A stretch of DNA of 36,368 nucleotides, from assembly GCA_031412355.1 (NCBI GenBank), contig JANOCR010000090.1:1-36368 (forward strand), in the 5' to 3' direction. Below the pieces are notes generated by a model. That model was not told the DNA's origin. It did not search any database and was given only the letters and a program-made list of their open reading frames with translations. Of the stretch, positions 8,633 to 15,701 are shown one piece after another (position 1 is the first letter of the stretch; every line of letters starts with the position of its first letter). Made by a program: the position numbers and the translations under genes. The stretch comes from JAENVT01 sp031412355 (lineage in GTDB: Bacteria; Actinomycetota; Acidimicrobiia; Acidimicrobiales; Ilumatobacteraceae).

Positions 8633-9411
8633 TTCTCGAGCGCGACATTGTCGCCGACCTGGCGTTGGCCCTGGAGCTGGCCGACGTCGCCGACGCAATC
8701 ACCCTGCCGTACTACCGGCACCGTTCGTTCAGCCTCGACTGGAAGGCCAACCGCACCGAGGTCACCGAAGCCGATCGCGAGGCCGAGTCTGCAATCGCCG
8801 CAGAGGTGATGACGCAACGGCCGGGCGACGGGTTGCTCGGCGAAGAACATGGCGTGGTCGGCGATCCCGAGTCGCCATGGCGTTGGGTGATCGACCCGAT
8901 CGATGGCACCTCGAACTTCGTGCGAGGCGTCCCGGTCTGGGCCACATTGATCGCCCTCACGCATGTTGAACACGGCCCGGTCGTCGGGGTCGTCTCGGCC
9001 CCGGCGCTGGCGTGCCGTTGGTGGGCCGCCAAGGGCCATGGCGCGTTCGCTGACGGCAGGCGATGCATGGTGTCGACGGTGGCGCAGCTCAGCGAGGCAC
9101 AAGTGTGCGTGACCTTTTCGAGCGGGTGGGACGAAGCCGGATTGACCGCCGAACTGGTAGCGCTGCAACAGGGCGCGTACCGGGCCCGCGGCTTCGGCGA
9201 CTTCTGGCAGCACATGCTGGTTGCGGAGGGCGCGGTGGACCTGGCCGTCGACGCCATCGGGTTAGCCCCGTATGACCTCGCGGCGATCATGGTCGTGGTC
9301 GAAGAAGCCGGTGGGTCGTTCACCGATCGTCACGGCGTGCGCACCTACCTCAACGACTCCGCCGTCTCATCGAACGGCCTGCTCCACCACCACATCGCCG
9401 CCCTCGGCTAG
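8629..9411 (+). CDS. hisN: Inositol monophosphatase-family histidinol-phosphatase-like protein
   Basis: A 260-residue Mg-dependent phosphatase of the inositol monophosphatase superfamily. Metal-binding motifs are present: GEEHG (Glu72-Glu73), DPIDGTSNF (Asp89, Asp92, Gly93, Thr94) and APYDLAA near the C-terminus, where the family usually has WDxAA. The wording resembles actinobacterial HisN, which hydrolyses histidinol phosphate, but inositol-1-phosphate or other phosphomonoesters cannot be excluded because no other his gene is nearby. The ATG overlaps the upstream stop by four bases (ATGA), so it is translationally coupled to the crotonase-like gene. Confidence 0.78.
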   Translation: MILERDIVADLALALELADVADAITLPYYRHRSFSLDWKANRTEVTEADREAESAIAAEVMTQRPGDGLLGEEHGVVGDPESPWRWVIDPIDGTSNFVRGVPVWATLIALTHVEHGPVVGVVSAPALACRWWAAKGHGAFADGRRCMVSTVAQLSEAQVCVTFSSGWDEAGLTAELVALQQGAYRARGFGDFWQHMLVAEGAVDLAVDAIGLAPYDLAAIMVVVEEAGGSFTDRHGVRTYLNDSAVSSNGLLHHHIAALG

Positions 9412-9414
9412 ATC

Positions 9415-9523
9415 GCGTTTGACGACTGCGGCCCCGTAACGGGGCGCCAGCTCACAAACGGATCCGGGTCGCTGATGCGTTTGACGACTGCGGCCCCGTA
9501 ACGGGGCGCCAGCTCACAAACGG
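9415..9523. repeat. Tandem direct repeat: two identical 47-bp units, each an interrupted palindrome
   Basis: Units at 9415-9461 and 9477-9523 are identical over 47 bp and separated by a 15-bp spacer, giving a 62-bp period. Each unit is itself an interrupted inverted repeat: GTTTG near the left end pairs with CAAAC near the right end, CTG pairs with CAG, and the centre GGCCCCGTAACGGGGC is nearly self-complementary. It lies between hisN and the downstream PLP enzyme. Two units are too few, and the unit too palindromic, to call a CRISPR. It is unrelated in sequence to the repeat family at 18855 and 35985. Confidence 0.85.
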
Positions 9524-9594
9524 TGGGTGTGCCGAGATGCACTGAGTCGGCAACTCGGTCGGGAACTCGGTAGGAACAGCCGTCCAGAAACACG

Positions 9595-9600
9595 TAGCGT
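9595..9600 (+). promoter_or_regulatory. Candidate -10 box for the PLP enzyme gene at 9608
   Basis: TAGCGT ends 7 nt before the ATG at 9608, so the predicted transcript would begin about 1 nt before the start codon. No Shine-Dalgarno is present. The preceding stretch 9524-9590 contains two copies of AACTCGGT but no recognisable -35 box. Confidence 0.42.
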
Positions 9601-9607
9601 TAGTCCG

Positions 9608-10771
9608 ATGAGCGACAGCCAACAGCCGGCCACGCGGGCCATCACGGCCGGGCGCGCTCACAGCCGCACGTCGCTGGCGCCGGCACTGTGGGCCAGTACG
9701 ACATGGGAATCCGAAGGTCTCGTCGACGCCAACCGTCGGGCCACGGCCACCCGCGCCGGCGAGTTCTACAGCCGCTACTCGAATCCCACGGTGCGCTCGT
9801 TCGAAGAAGCCATCGCCTCGCTGGAGGGCGCCGACGACGCGTTGGCTTTTGCGTCTGGCATGGGCGCGATCGCCACTGTTGTGTTCGGCCTCTGCTCATC
9901 GGGAGATCACATCGTCGCTCAGCGCCAGCTCTACGCCGGCACCCTGGCGTTCCTGCAGGGGCCATGCCAGCGGATGGGGATCGAGGTCACGCTGGTCGAC
10001 GGCACCGAGCCTGGGGCGTTCGCCGCCGCTGTTCGTCCCGGCCGCACCATGTTGGCGCTGGCCGAGACGCCGTCGAACCCGCGGCTCGAACTGGTCGATC
10101 TCGACGAACTCGGCGCACTGCGCGGCCCGATCACCGTGGTCGACTCGACGTTCGCCACACCGCTCGGACAACAGCCACTGGCGCACGGTGTGCACCTGTC
10201 GCTGCACTCCGCTACCAAGGGCATCGCCGGACTCAACGACGCCACGTTGGGCGTGATCGCCGGCGAGCAGGACCTGATCGATGCCATCTGGGCGTACTCG
10301 GTGCTGCACGGCTCGACACCCTCGCCATACGACGCACTCAACGCCATCCGCGGCATCCGCACGCTGGCGGTGCGCACCGCCCACCAGGCGGCTTCGGCAC
10401 TGCACATCGCCGAGGTGCTGGTCGAAGAGCCCGCAGTCGCGTCGGTGCACTACCCCGGCCTGGTGTCGCATCCGCAGTTCGATCTGGCCAAGCGTCAGAT
10501 GCGTCACGGCGGAACCGTGCTGGCAATCGAGCTCGCCGGCGGCCGCACCAAGGCCGAGCGCTTCATCGATTCACTGCAACTCGCCCGCGTCGCCACATCG
10601 CTGGGCGGTCCCGAAACCCTGGTCTGTCATCCGGCGACCTCCACCCACGCCAGCCTCACCGCCGACGAGGCTGCCGCAATGGGTGTCAGTGAAGGACTGC
10701 TGCGGATCTCCGTGGGCCTCGAAGACACGGCCGACGTGGTACGCGATCTGACCAACGCCCTGCATCGATGA
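9608..10771 (+). CDS. Cys/Met metabolism PLP-dependent enzyme (cystathionine gamma-synthase/lyase family)
   Basis: A 387-residue fold-type I PLP enzyme of the trans-sulfuration family. Visible are YSRYSNPT (residues 54-61, contacting the cofactor phosphate of the neighbouring subunit), FASGMGAI, the LYAGT tyrosine block, VVDSTFATP (Asp pairing with the pyridine nitrogen) and the Schiff-base lysine in SATKG (Lys204). Members include cystathionine gamma-synthase, cystathionine beta/gamma-lyases and methionine gamma-lyase; sequence alone does not decide between them. MetY, a related enzyme, is encoded at 29253-30563. The ATG at 9608 begins MSDSQQPATRAI; the frame extends 27 codons upstream without similarity. 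The next gene overlaps by ATGA. Confidence 0.85.
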   Translation: MSDSQQPATRAITAGRAHSRTSLAPALWASTTWESEGLVDANRRATATRAGEFYSRYSNPTVRSFEEAIASLEGADDALAFASGMGAIATVVFGLCSSGDHIVAQRQLYAGTLAFLQGPCQRMGIEVTLVDGTEPGAFAAAVRPGRTMLALAETPSNPRLELVDLDELGALRGPITVVDSTFATPLGQQPLAHGVHLSLHSATKGIAGLNDATLGVIAGEQDLIDAIWAYSVLHGSTPSPYDALNAIRGIRTLAVRTAHQAASALHIAEVLVEEPAVASVHYPGLVSHPQFDLAKRQMRHGGTVLAIELAGGRTKAERFIDSLQLARVATSLGGPETLVCHPATSTHASLTADEAAAMGVSEGLLRISVGLEDTADVVRDLTNALHR

Positions 10772-11433
10772 CGCGGGTCCTGTGCCTGCACGGAATGGGC
10801 GGCAGCGGGGCGACGATGTGGCCGATCGTGGCCGCGTGCATCGACGCCGGGTTCACTACGCTGGCGCCGACGCTGCCCGGCCACGGCACCGAACCTTCCG
10901 ACCTGCTCGGTGTGACCTGGGCCGATTGGCTGGAGGCTGCCAGGGCCTGGGAAGCCGACGTCGTGGTCGGTCAATCGATGGGCGCCAGCTTGGCGTTGCA
11001 ACTTGCCGCCGAGCAACGTTGTGTCGCTGCGGTGTGCATCAACCCGGTCGCCGCCGATCCTGATGCCCTCGAAGGCCTCGAGTGGCGCAAGAGCCGGGGT
11101 CAGGCGTGGATCGATGTCGCTGCTTCGACTGTCGGGGAGATCGCCTACGAACGCCTGCCGATCGAGGCAATCATCGCCATGACAGAGGGAATCGCCTCGA
11201 TCGAGCTATCGATAGTCGATCGTCCGGTGTTGTTGGTGACGAGCGCCAACGACGACACGGTCGACCCAGCCAACTCGGACCTGATTGCCGACGCGCTGCC
11301 GGGCGATGTGAAGCGTCTGCGACTACGCCACAGCGGTCACGTGGCAACACTCGACACCGAGCGAGATGTGCTCCAGCGGGCGATCGTCGAGTTCGTTCAC
11401 GCCACGACGGTTAGTGCCGACACCCGTCAGTGA
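10768..11433 (+). CDS. Alpha/beta hydrolase
   Basis: A 221-residue alpha/beta-hydrolase-fold protein. The oxyanion segment LHGMGGSG follows the first strand, the nucleophile elbow is GQSMG (Ser70), an acidic residue lies in SANDDTVD and the catalytic histidine in RHSGHVATLD. It is short for the family, with a small cap region. The substrate is unknown. It overlaps the upstream PLP enzyme by ATGA, so the pair is translationally coupled. Its stop overlaps the convergent nfuA by seven bases. Confidence 0.85.
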   Translation: MTRVLCLHGMGGSGATMWPIVAACIDAGFTTLAPTLPGHGTEPSDLLGVTWADWLEAARAWEADVVVGQSMGASLALQLAAEQRCVAAVCINPVAADPDALEGLEWRKSRGQAWIDVAASTVGEIAYERLPIEAIIAMTEGIASIELSIVDRPVLLVTSANDDTVDPANSDLIADALPGDVKRLRLRHSGHVATLDTERDVLQRAIVEFVHATTVSADTRQ

Positions 11434-12074
11434 TAGTAGGGGTTCTCGCCTGACGCGTGATCCGTGAGATCGCGGACGCGTTCGATCTCGGGGATCTGCT
11501 CGACCATCATCGTCTGCACACCATCGAGCATGGTCATCCGGCTCATCGAGCAGCCGTGGCAGCCGCCACCCATCGTGAGGTAGGCGGTGCCCTCCCCATC
11601 GTGGCCGACATACGACACGAAGCCGCCGTGGGCCGCCAACGCCGGGTTGACTTCGCTCTTGATCAATGCTTCGACCTCGGCGCTGAGCGCATCGTTGGAT
11701 GTCAGTCCGTCGACCGAGGGAGCCTTCGGCTTGTTGGGATTGCGCAATACCAGACCCTGCGTCGCAGTGTGATCCAGCGTCGCCCCTTCGAGAAGGTCGA
11801 TCGCCGCGGCTGCGATGATCACCTTCAGGCTGCCGATCTCGGCAAGGGTGTGCGTGCGCACTTCGTCGCTGAACGCGGCCTTGGTGACGATGTCGAAGCT
11901 GAGGTCGTATTTGAAATCCTCACCTGGATTGCTGACGATCTCGAGCCGCAACCCGAGTCGATCGCCCTCGGGCTCGGTGTCGCGTAGCTTCACCAGTTCT
12001 TGGAGCGCCTCGGGCGTGACCGTGATGATCTGGCCAACCTGGGTCTGTGCGGCCTCTGCGGCAAGTGGACTCAC
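11427..12074 (-). CDS. nfuA: Fe-S biogenesis protein NfuA (A-type domain plus NifU C-terminal domain)
   Basis: A protein of about 215 residues with an N-terminal HesB/IscA-like domain (from IITVTPEALQELV to about residue 115) and a C-terminal NifU-like domain with the CxxC cluster site in GGGCHGCSMS (Cys172, Cys175). In NfuA proteins the A-type domain lacks the IscA cysteines, as here, and the CxxC domain carries a 4Fe-4S cluster passed to apoproteins; Dxs-pathway enzymes IspG/IspH and other Fe-S proteins are typical clients. I chose GTG at 12074 because TAGCGT ends 7 nt before it, matching other probable leaderless genes here. GTG at 12080, with GGCGG upstream, is an alternative. The frame extends to 12188 but enters the neighbouring SDR gene. 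Confidence 0.9.
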   Translation of the reverse strand: MSPLAAEAAQTQVGQIITVTPEALQELVKLRDTEPEGDRLGLRLEIVSNPGEDFKYDLSFDIVTKAAFSDEVRTHTLAEIGSLKVIIAAAAIDLLEGATLDHTATQGLVLRNPNKPKAPSVDGLTSNDALSAEVEALIKSEVNPALAAHGGFVSYVGHDGEGTAYLTMGGGCHGCSMSRMTMLDGVQTMMVEQIPEIERVRDLTDHASGENPYYH

Positions 12075-12096
12075 GGCCACAACGCTACCGCCAGGA

Positions 12097-12870
12097 TCAA
12101 ACAGCGCCGCCACCGTTGCATTCGATGCGCTGACCGGTGACGTACGAGGCGCCCTCGCTGCACAGCCACAGCACAACATTGGCGACATCGACAGGTTGGC
12201 AGACCCGGCCGAACGGCGACACGGAATCGAGCGATCGAAGGTCTTCGAGCCCGCGATTCCCGGTGAACGAACGCGCTAGGCGAACGCCCATGTCGGTCTC
12301 GACCAGACCGGGAGCCACGATGTTGACGTGGATGCCATTCGCCCGCTCCTCTTTGGCCAACGTGAAAGCCAGGGCCTCCATCGCCGCCTTCCCCATGTTG
12401 TACGGCGCGCCGTTGGCGCTGTAGTTGGTGGTCGCGACGGACGAGATCATCACGATGTCGGCTCTCCCGCGGCTGCGCATGTGTGGCACGGCCAATCGAG
12501 CGAGATGGTGAGGCCCGAATGCGTGGGCTGCCACGACCCGGATCATCTCGGCCGGATCCGTGTCGGCGACCGAATTGCCACGCGATGCGATCCCGGCATT
12601 GCAGACCAGGATGTCGAGTTGCCCGAACTCGGCGACGATGGCATCGATCATCGCGGCACATTCGTCGGCCTCGTCCACCGACGCCTGGAATGCGGTGGCC
12701 ACACCCCCTGCCGCGCGAATGGCTGCGACCGTGATGTCGGCCGCATCGACATCGCGGCGGTAGTTCACCGCGATAGACGCTCCGTGTGCGGCCAGGAGTT
12801 CGCTGATACCGCGGCCGATGCCTCTGCCGCCTCCCGTGACCAGTGCAACTCGGCCGTCGAGTTGACCCAT
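12097..12870 (-). CDS. Short-chain dehydrogenase/reductase (FabG-like)
   Basis: A 257-residue classical SDR. The nucleotide-binding motif TGGGRGIG (residues 12-19), NAG (91-93), catalytic Ser144 and YNMGK (Tyr157, Lys161) are all in place, and the C-terminus ends ECNGGGAV as in many 3-oxoacyl-ACP reductase-like SDRs. The substrate cannot be read. The ATG at 12870 is preceded by GAGGAG at about seven bases; an upstream extension of 25 codons is not homologous. nfuA lies just downstream on the same strand. The 145 bp between this gene and the divergent EamA gene should hold its promoter, but no clear hexamers stand out. Confidence 0.85.
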   Translation of the reverse strand: MGQLDGRVALVTGGGRGIGRGISELLAAHGASIAVNYRRDVDAADITVAAIRAAGGVATAFQASVDEADECAAMIDAIVAEFGQLDILVCNAGIASRGNSVADTDPAEMIRVVAAHAFGPHHLARLAVPHMRSRGRADIVMISSVATTNYSANGAPYNMGKAAMEALAFTLAKEERANGIHVNIVAPGLVETDMGVRLARSFTGNRGLEDLRSLDSVSPFGRVCQPVDVANVVLWLCSEGASYVTGQRIECNGGGAV

Positions 12871-13015
12871 GTGAACGCTCCTCTTTGTAATCCCCAGGTG
12901 GCGATGCCAATCTTGCACGCGTGCAAGAGGGCAGCCGCGAAGCAATCATCGCCGGCTTCTTCGCCAACCCCAGAATCGCAGTCGCCGGCATCGCAATCGC
13001 CAAGCAGCCATCGGC

Positions 13016-13951
13016 GTGACGGGCGCTCACGGGCCGGTTCGCCACGCCCGCCCGATCGGACTCATTGCGATGGTCGCCGTCGTGGTGACCTTCAGCGCCA
13101 GTTCGACCATCATTCGCAAGGCTGGCGCACCCGGGCCAACCATCGCCTTCTGGCGAATGCTCGGCTCCAGCATCATCTGGACGATTCTGCTTCGAATCAG
13201 GGAGGGTCGTTTCGTCACGGTGCAGGAGTGGAGGCGTGCGATCGTGACCGGTGTCGTGTTGGGCCTCAACATCTTGCTGTTCTACACAGCCGCGACCCGC
13301 ACGAGCGTGGCGAATCTCGAGTTCATCAGCGCACTGGCGCCACTGCTGCTGATGCCGGCGGGAGCCGTGCTGTTCCACGAGAAGGTGGATCGCCGCGCCG
13401 CTCTGTTCGGGCTGATCTCGATCGCCGGCTTGGCGCTGGTGCTGTTCGACGCCCCGAAGCGCGGGGCAGCAACATGGACTGGCAACGGGATCGCGTTGCT
13501 GTCGCTCGTGACGTGGTGCAGCTACCTGCTGGCCAGTCGCCAACTCCGCAAAGGCATGAGTGTGGCAACGCTGATGGCCTCGGCACTGCCCATCGCCACA
13601 GCGATCACATTGCCGTTCGTGTTGATCAACCAAGACATCGGCCGATTCGACACTCGATCGATGATCTACATCGTGGTACTGACGCTGCTGACCGGAGTGG
13701 TCGCCCACGGGTTGATCGTGTTCGCCCAACGCAAGGTACCGATCGGCATCATGGCGATGATGCAGGTCGGTCAGCCGGCGTTGGCCGTCGTGTGGTCGGC
13801 CATCTTCCTGAGTCAATCGATTCGGGCCCTGCAACTCCTGGGAATGGTCATGGTGGTGTTCGGGCTCGCCACTGTCGTCGTGCAGACCCAGCGACGCACC
13901 GCTAGGCTGATCGCGACCGAAAACGGGGAGCTCGCAGGATCGGCGGGCTGA
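13016..13951 (+). CDS. EamA/DMT-family transporter
   Basis: A 311-residue integral membrane protein with about ten hydrophobic helices in two five-helix halves, as in the drug/metabolite transporter superfamily. Examples are GLIAMVAVVVTFSASS in helix 1, the FWRMLGSS region, and AMMQVGQPALAVVWSAIF in the second EamA repeat. Start GTG at 13016. The substrate is unknown. The TPP riboswitch begins inside the last codons of this gene, so the thi operon promoter may lie within it. A link to thiamine or precursor transport is possible from position only. A long minus-strand frame covering this gene has no protein-like character. Confidence 0.85.
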   Translation: MTGAHGPVRHARPIGLIAMVAVVVTFSASSTIIRKAGAPGPTIAFWRMLGSSIIWTILLRIREGRFVTVQEWRRAIVTGVVLGLNILLFYTAATRTSVANLEFISALAPLLLMPAGAVLFHEKVDRRAALFGLISIAGLALVLFDAPKRGAATWTGNGIALLSLVTWCSYLLASRQLRKGMSVATLMASALPIATAITLPFVLINQDIGRFDTRSMIYIVVLTLLTGVVAHGLIVFAQRKVPIGIMAMMQVGQPALAVVWSAIFLSQSIRALQLLGMVMVVFGLATVVVQTQRRTARLIATENGELAGSAG

Positions 13952-14007
13952 GAGGGTGGGCGCCGCCACCGACCGGAACCTGATCTGGGTAATGCCAGCG
14001 GAGGGAT
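13923..14007 (+). promoter_or_regulatory. TPP riboswitch (THI element)
   Basis: The conserved THI-box segments are all present: CGGGGAGC at 13925-13930 region, GGCTGAGAGGG at 13946-13956, then GAACCTGATCTGGGTAATGC (13976-13995) and CAGCGGAGGGA (13996-14006). CTCGC and GCGGG flanking AGGATCG can form P3. The riboswitch spans the EamA stop codon (13949-13951). Its terminal GGAGGG lies 5 nt before the thiN ATG and doubles as the Shine-Dalgarno, so ligand binding could block translation directly. No terminator with a T-run follows. TAGGCT at 13903-13908, inside EamA, is a possible -10 box with a start near 13915. This predicts that TPP represses thiN-thiB-thiP-thiQ. Confidence 0.95.
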
Positions 14008-14010
14008 GCG

Positions 14011-14646
14011 ATGTCGCAAGTGGTGGTGGTGATCGGCGGTGGCCCGCTGTCGTCGCGCGCCGTCGCCGAGGTGCTGCCCGACGCCACCATCATCGCGGCC
14101 GATAGCGGTCTCGATCACGCCGTCGCGATCGGTCTGAGACCCACGATCCTGGTTGGCGATCTCGACAGCATCTCCGCCCACGGCAAGATGTGGGCGTACG
14201 CCCACGAGTTGGAGATCGATCAGCATCCCGTCGACAAGGGCGCTACCGACACTGAGCTGGCCCTCACCCGCGCTGCCGCGACCGAGGCCGACAACCTGGT
14301 CATGCTCGGCGCGGCCGGCGACCGGTTCGACCATGCGATCGGCACCCTCGCGGCACTGGGCAACCCCGCACTCGCCCGCTTCGAGACGATTCAGCTCGTG
14401 CTCGACGACACCGCCATCCACGTCATTCATCCCGGCCGGTCGGTCACCATCGACCTTCCGCAGAACACGTCGTTCTCGCTGCTGGCGTTGCACGGCCCAT
14501 GTCGAGGCATCGATGTGACCGGCGCACGGTGGCCGCTGGCCGACGCCGCGCTCGAGCCGTGGAGCACACGCGGTGTCAGCAACGAGACGACTGCCCTTCT
14601 GTACATCGCCGTCGCCGACGGCATTCTCACGCTGGTGGTTCCATGA
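14011..14646 (+). CDS. thiN: Thiamine pyrophosphokinase
   Basis: A 211-residue thiamine diphosphokinase that transfers pyrophosphate from ATP to thiamine. Characteristic motifs are AADSG (29-33), VGDLDSI (48-54) with the metal-binding aspartates, the DKGATDTELAL block (75-85) and GAAGDRFDH (100-108). The start ATG lies 5 nt after GGAGGG in the riboswitch. It heads an operon with a thiamine ABC importer, each gene overlapping the next. Together they form a salvage route: import thiamine, then activate it to TPP. The gene overlaps thiB by ATGA. Confidence 0.93.
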   Translation: MSQVVVVIGGGPLSSRAVAEVLPDATIIAADSGLDHAVAIGLRPTILVGDLDSISAHGKMWAYAHELEIDQHPVDKGATDTELALTRAAATEADNLVMLGAAGDRFDHAIGTLAALGNPALARFETIQLVLDDTAIHVIHPGRSVTIDLPQNTSFSLLALHGPCRGIDVTGARWPLADAALEPWSTRGVSNETTALLYIAVADGILTLVVP

Positions 14647-15701
14647 AACGTCTGCTCGCTGTCATCGCACTCGCAGCGTTGACCGTCAGCTGCGGCTCCG
14701 ATGCGGCATCGGACGAGCCGGCAGCCATCACGCTGGTCGCCTACGACTCGTTCCCACCGTCCGACACCAGCCTCAACGCGGCGCTCGACGAGTTCACCGA
14801 GTCAACGGGCATTGCGGTGAAGGTCGTGATCGCCGGCGACGCCGGCACGATGGTCACCAAGGCCAGGCTGACCGCGGGCAACCCCGAAGGTGATGTGATG
14901 TGGGGTGTCGACAACACATTGCTGTCGGCAGCGCTGGATGACGATGTGTTCGCCGCCTACCAGCCCACCGGCTGGGACTCGATCTCCACCGATCTCACCG
15001 ACTTGGTGCCCGGGCACGAGCTCACGCCCGTCGACTTTGGCGACGTCTGCATCAACTACGACATCGAGTGGTTCGCCAGCAACGGCCTGCAGCCACCGGC
15101 GGGCCTCGACGACTTGGTGAAGCCGGAGTACAAGGACCTGCTCGTGGTCCAGAACCCATCGACATCGTCTCCCGGTCTCGCTTTCTTGATGGCCACCATC
15201 GCCCACGCCGGGGAGGACAATTGGAAGGACTACTGGACGGCGCTGCGTGCCAACGGGGTGGAGGTCGTCGATGGATGGACCACCGCCTACCAGGAAGAGT
15301 TCAGTGGAACTGCGGGCTCCACCGGCGGCCGCCCGCTGGTCGTCAGCTACGGATCGAGTCCGCCCGCCGAGGTGATCTTTGCCGACCCCCCACGCACCGA
15401 CGCGCCTACCGCGGTGATCGAGTCGACGTGTTTCCGCCAGATCGAGTTCGCAGGCGTGTTGCGCGGTACCGAGCACGAGGCGGAGGCTCGCAAGCTGGTC
15501 GACTTCTTGATCAGCACCACGTTCCAGGACGAGTTGCCGCTGAACCTGTTCGTCTACCCGGCACGCACCGACATCGCCCTGCCACCCGAATTCACCGAGT
15601 TCGCCGTCGTGGCATCCACTCCCTTGACGATCGACCCGGCAGAGATCGCCGCAAATCGGCAGCAGTGGCAGGACGAGTGGACCACCATCGTGTTGCGTTG
15701 A
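14643..15701 (+). CDS. thiB: Thiamine ABC transporter substrate-binding lipoprotein
   Basis: A 352-residue periplasmic-binding-type protein anchored as a lipoprotein: signal peptide MKRLLAVIALAALTVS followed by the lipobox Cys17. The mature part has the ThiB pattern: TLVAYDSFPPSD at its start, the MWGVDNTLLSAAL block, then VCINYDIEWF and LVVSYGSSPPAEV. The trio with a ThiP-type fused permease and a ThiQ-type ATPase behind a TPP riboswitch makes thiamine (or TPP/TMP) the likely ligand. ATGA overlap with thiN at the 5' end and TTGA overlap with thiP at the 3' end. Confidence 0.93.
   Translation: MKRLLAVIALAALTVSCGSDAASDEPAAITLVAYDSFPPSDTSLNAALDEFTESTGIAVKVVIAGDAGTMVTKARLTAGNPEGDVMWGVDNTLLSAALDDDVFAAYQPTGWDSISTDLTDLVPGHELTPVDFGDVCINYDIEWFASNGLQPPAGLDDLVKPEYKDLLVVQNPSTSSPGLAFLMATIAHAGEDNWKDYWTALRANGVEVVDGWTTAYQEEFSGTAGSTGGRPLVVSYGSSPPAEVIFADPPRTDAPTAVIESTCFRQIEFAGVLRGTEHEAEARKLVDFLISTTFQDELPLNLFVYPARTDIALPPEFTEFAVVASTPLTIDPAEIAANRQQWQDEWTTIVLR

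Noticed and set aside
9415..9523. CRISPR array
   Set aside because: Only two repeats, spacer of 15 bp, unit of 47 bp with internal symmetry and no cas gene.
9408..9661. Small minus-strand frames encoding a repeated peptide (FVSWRPVTGPQSS)
   Set aside because: The peptide repeat simply reflects the duplicated 47-bp DNA unit; no start context or homology.
12071..13969. Minus-strand open frame of about 632 codons across the SDR and EamA genes
   Set aside because: His-, Arg- and Gln-rich composition without domains, covering real genes in other frames; typical of GC-rich shadow frames.
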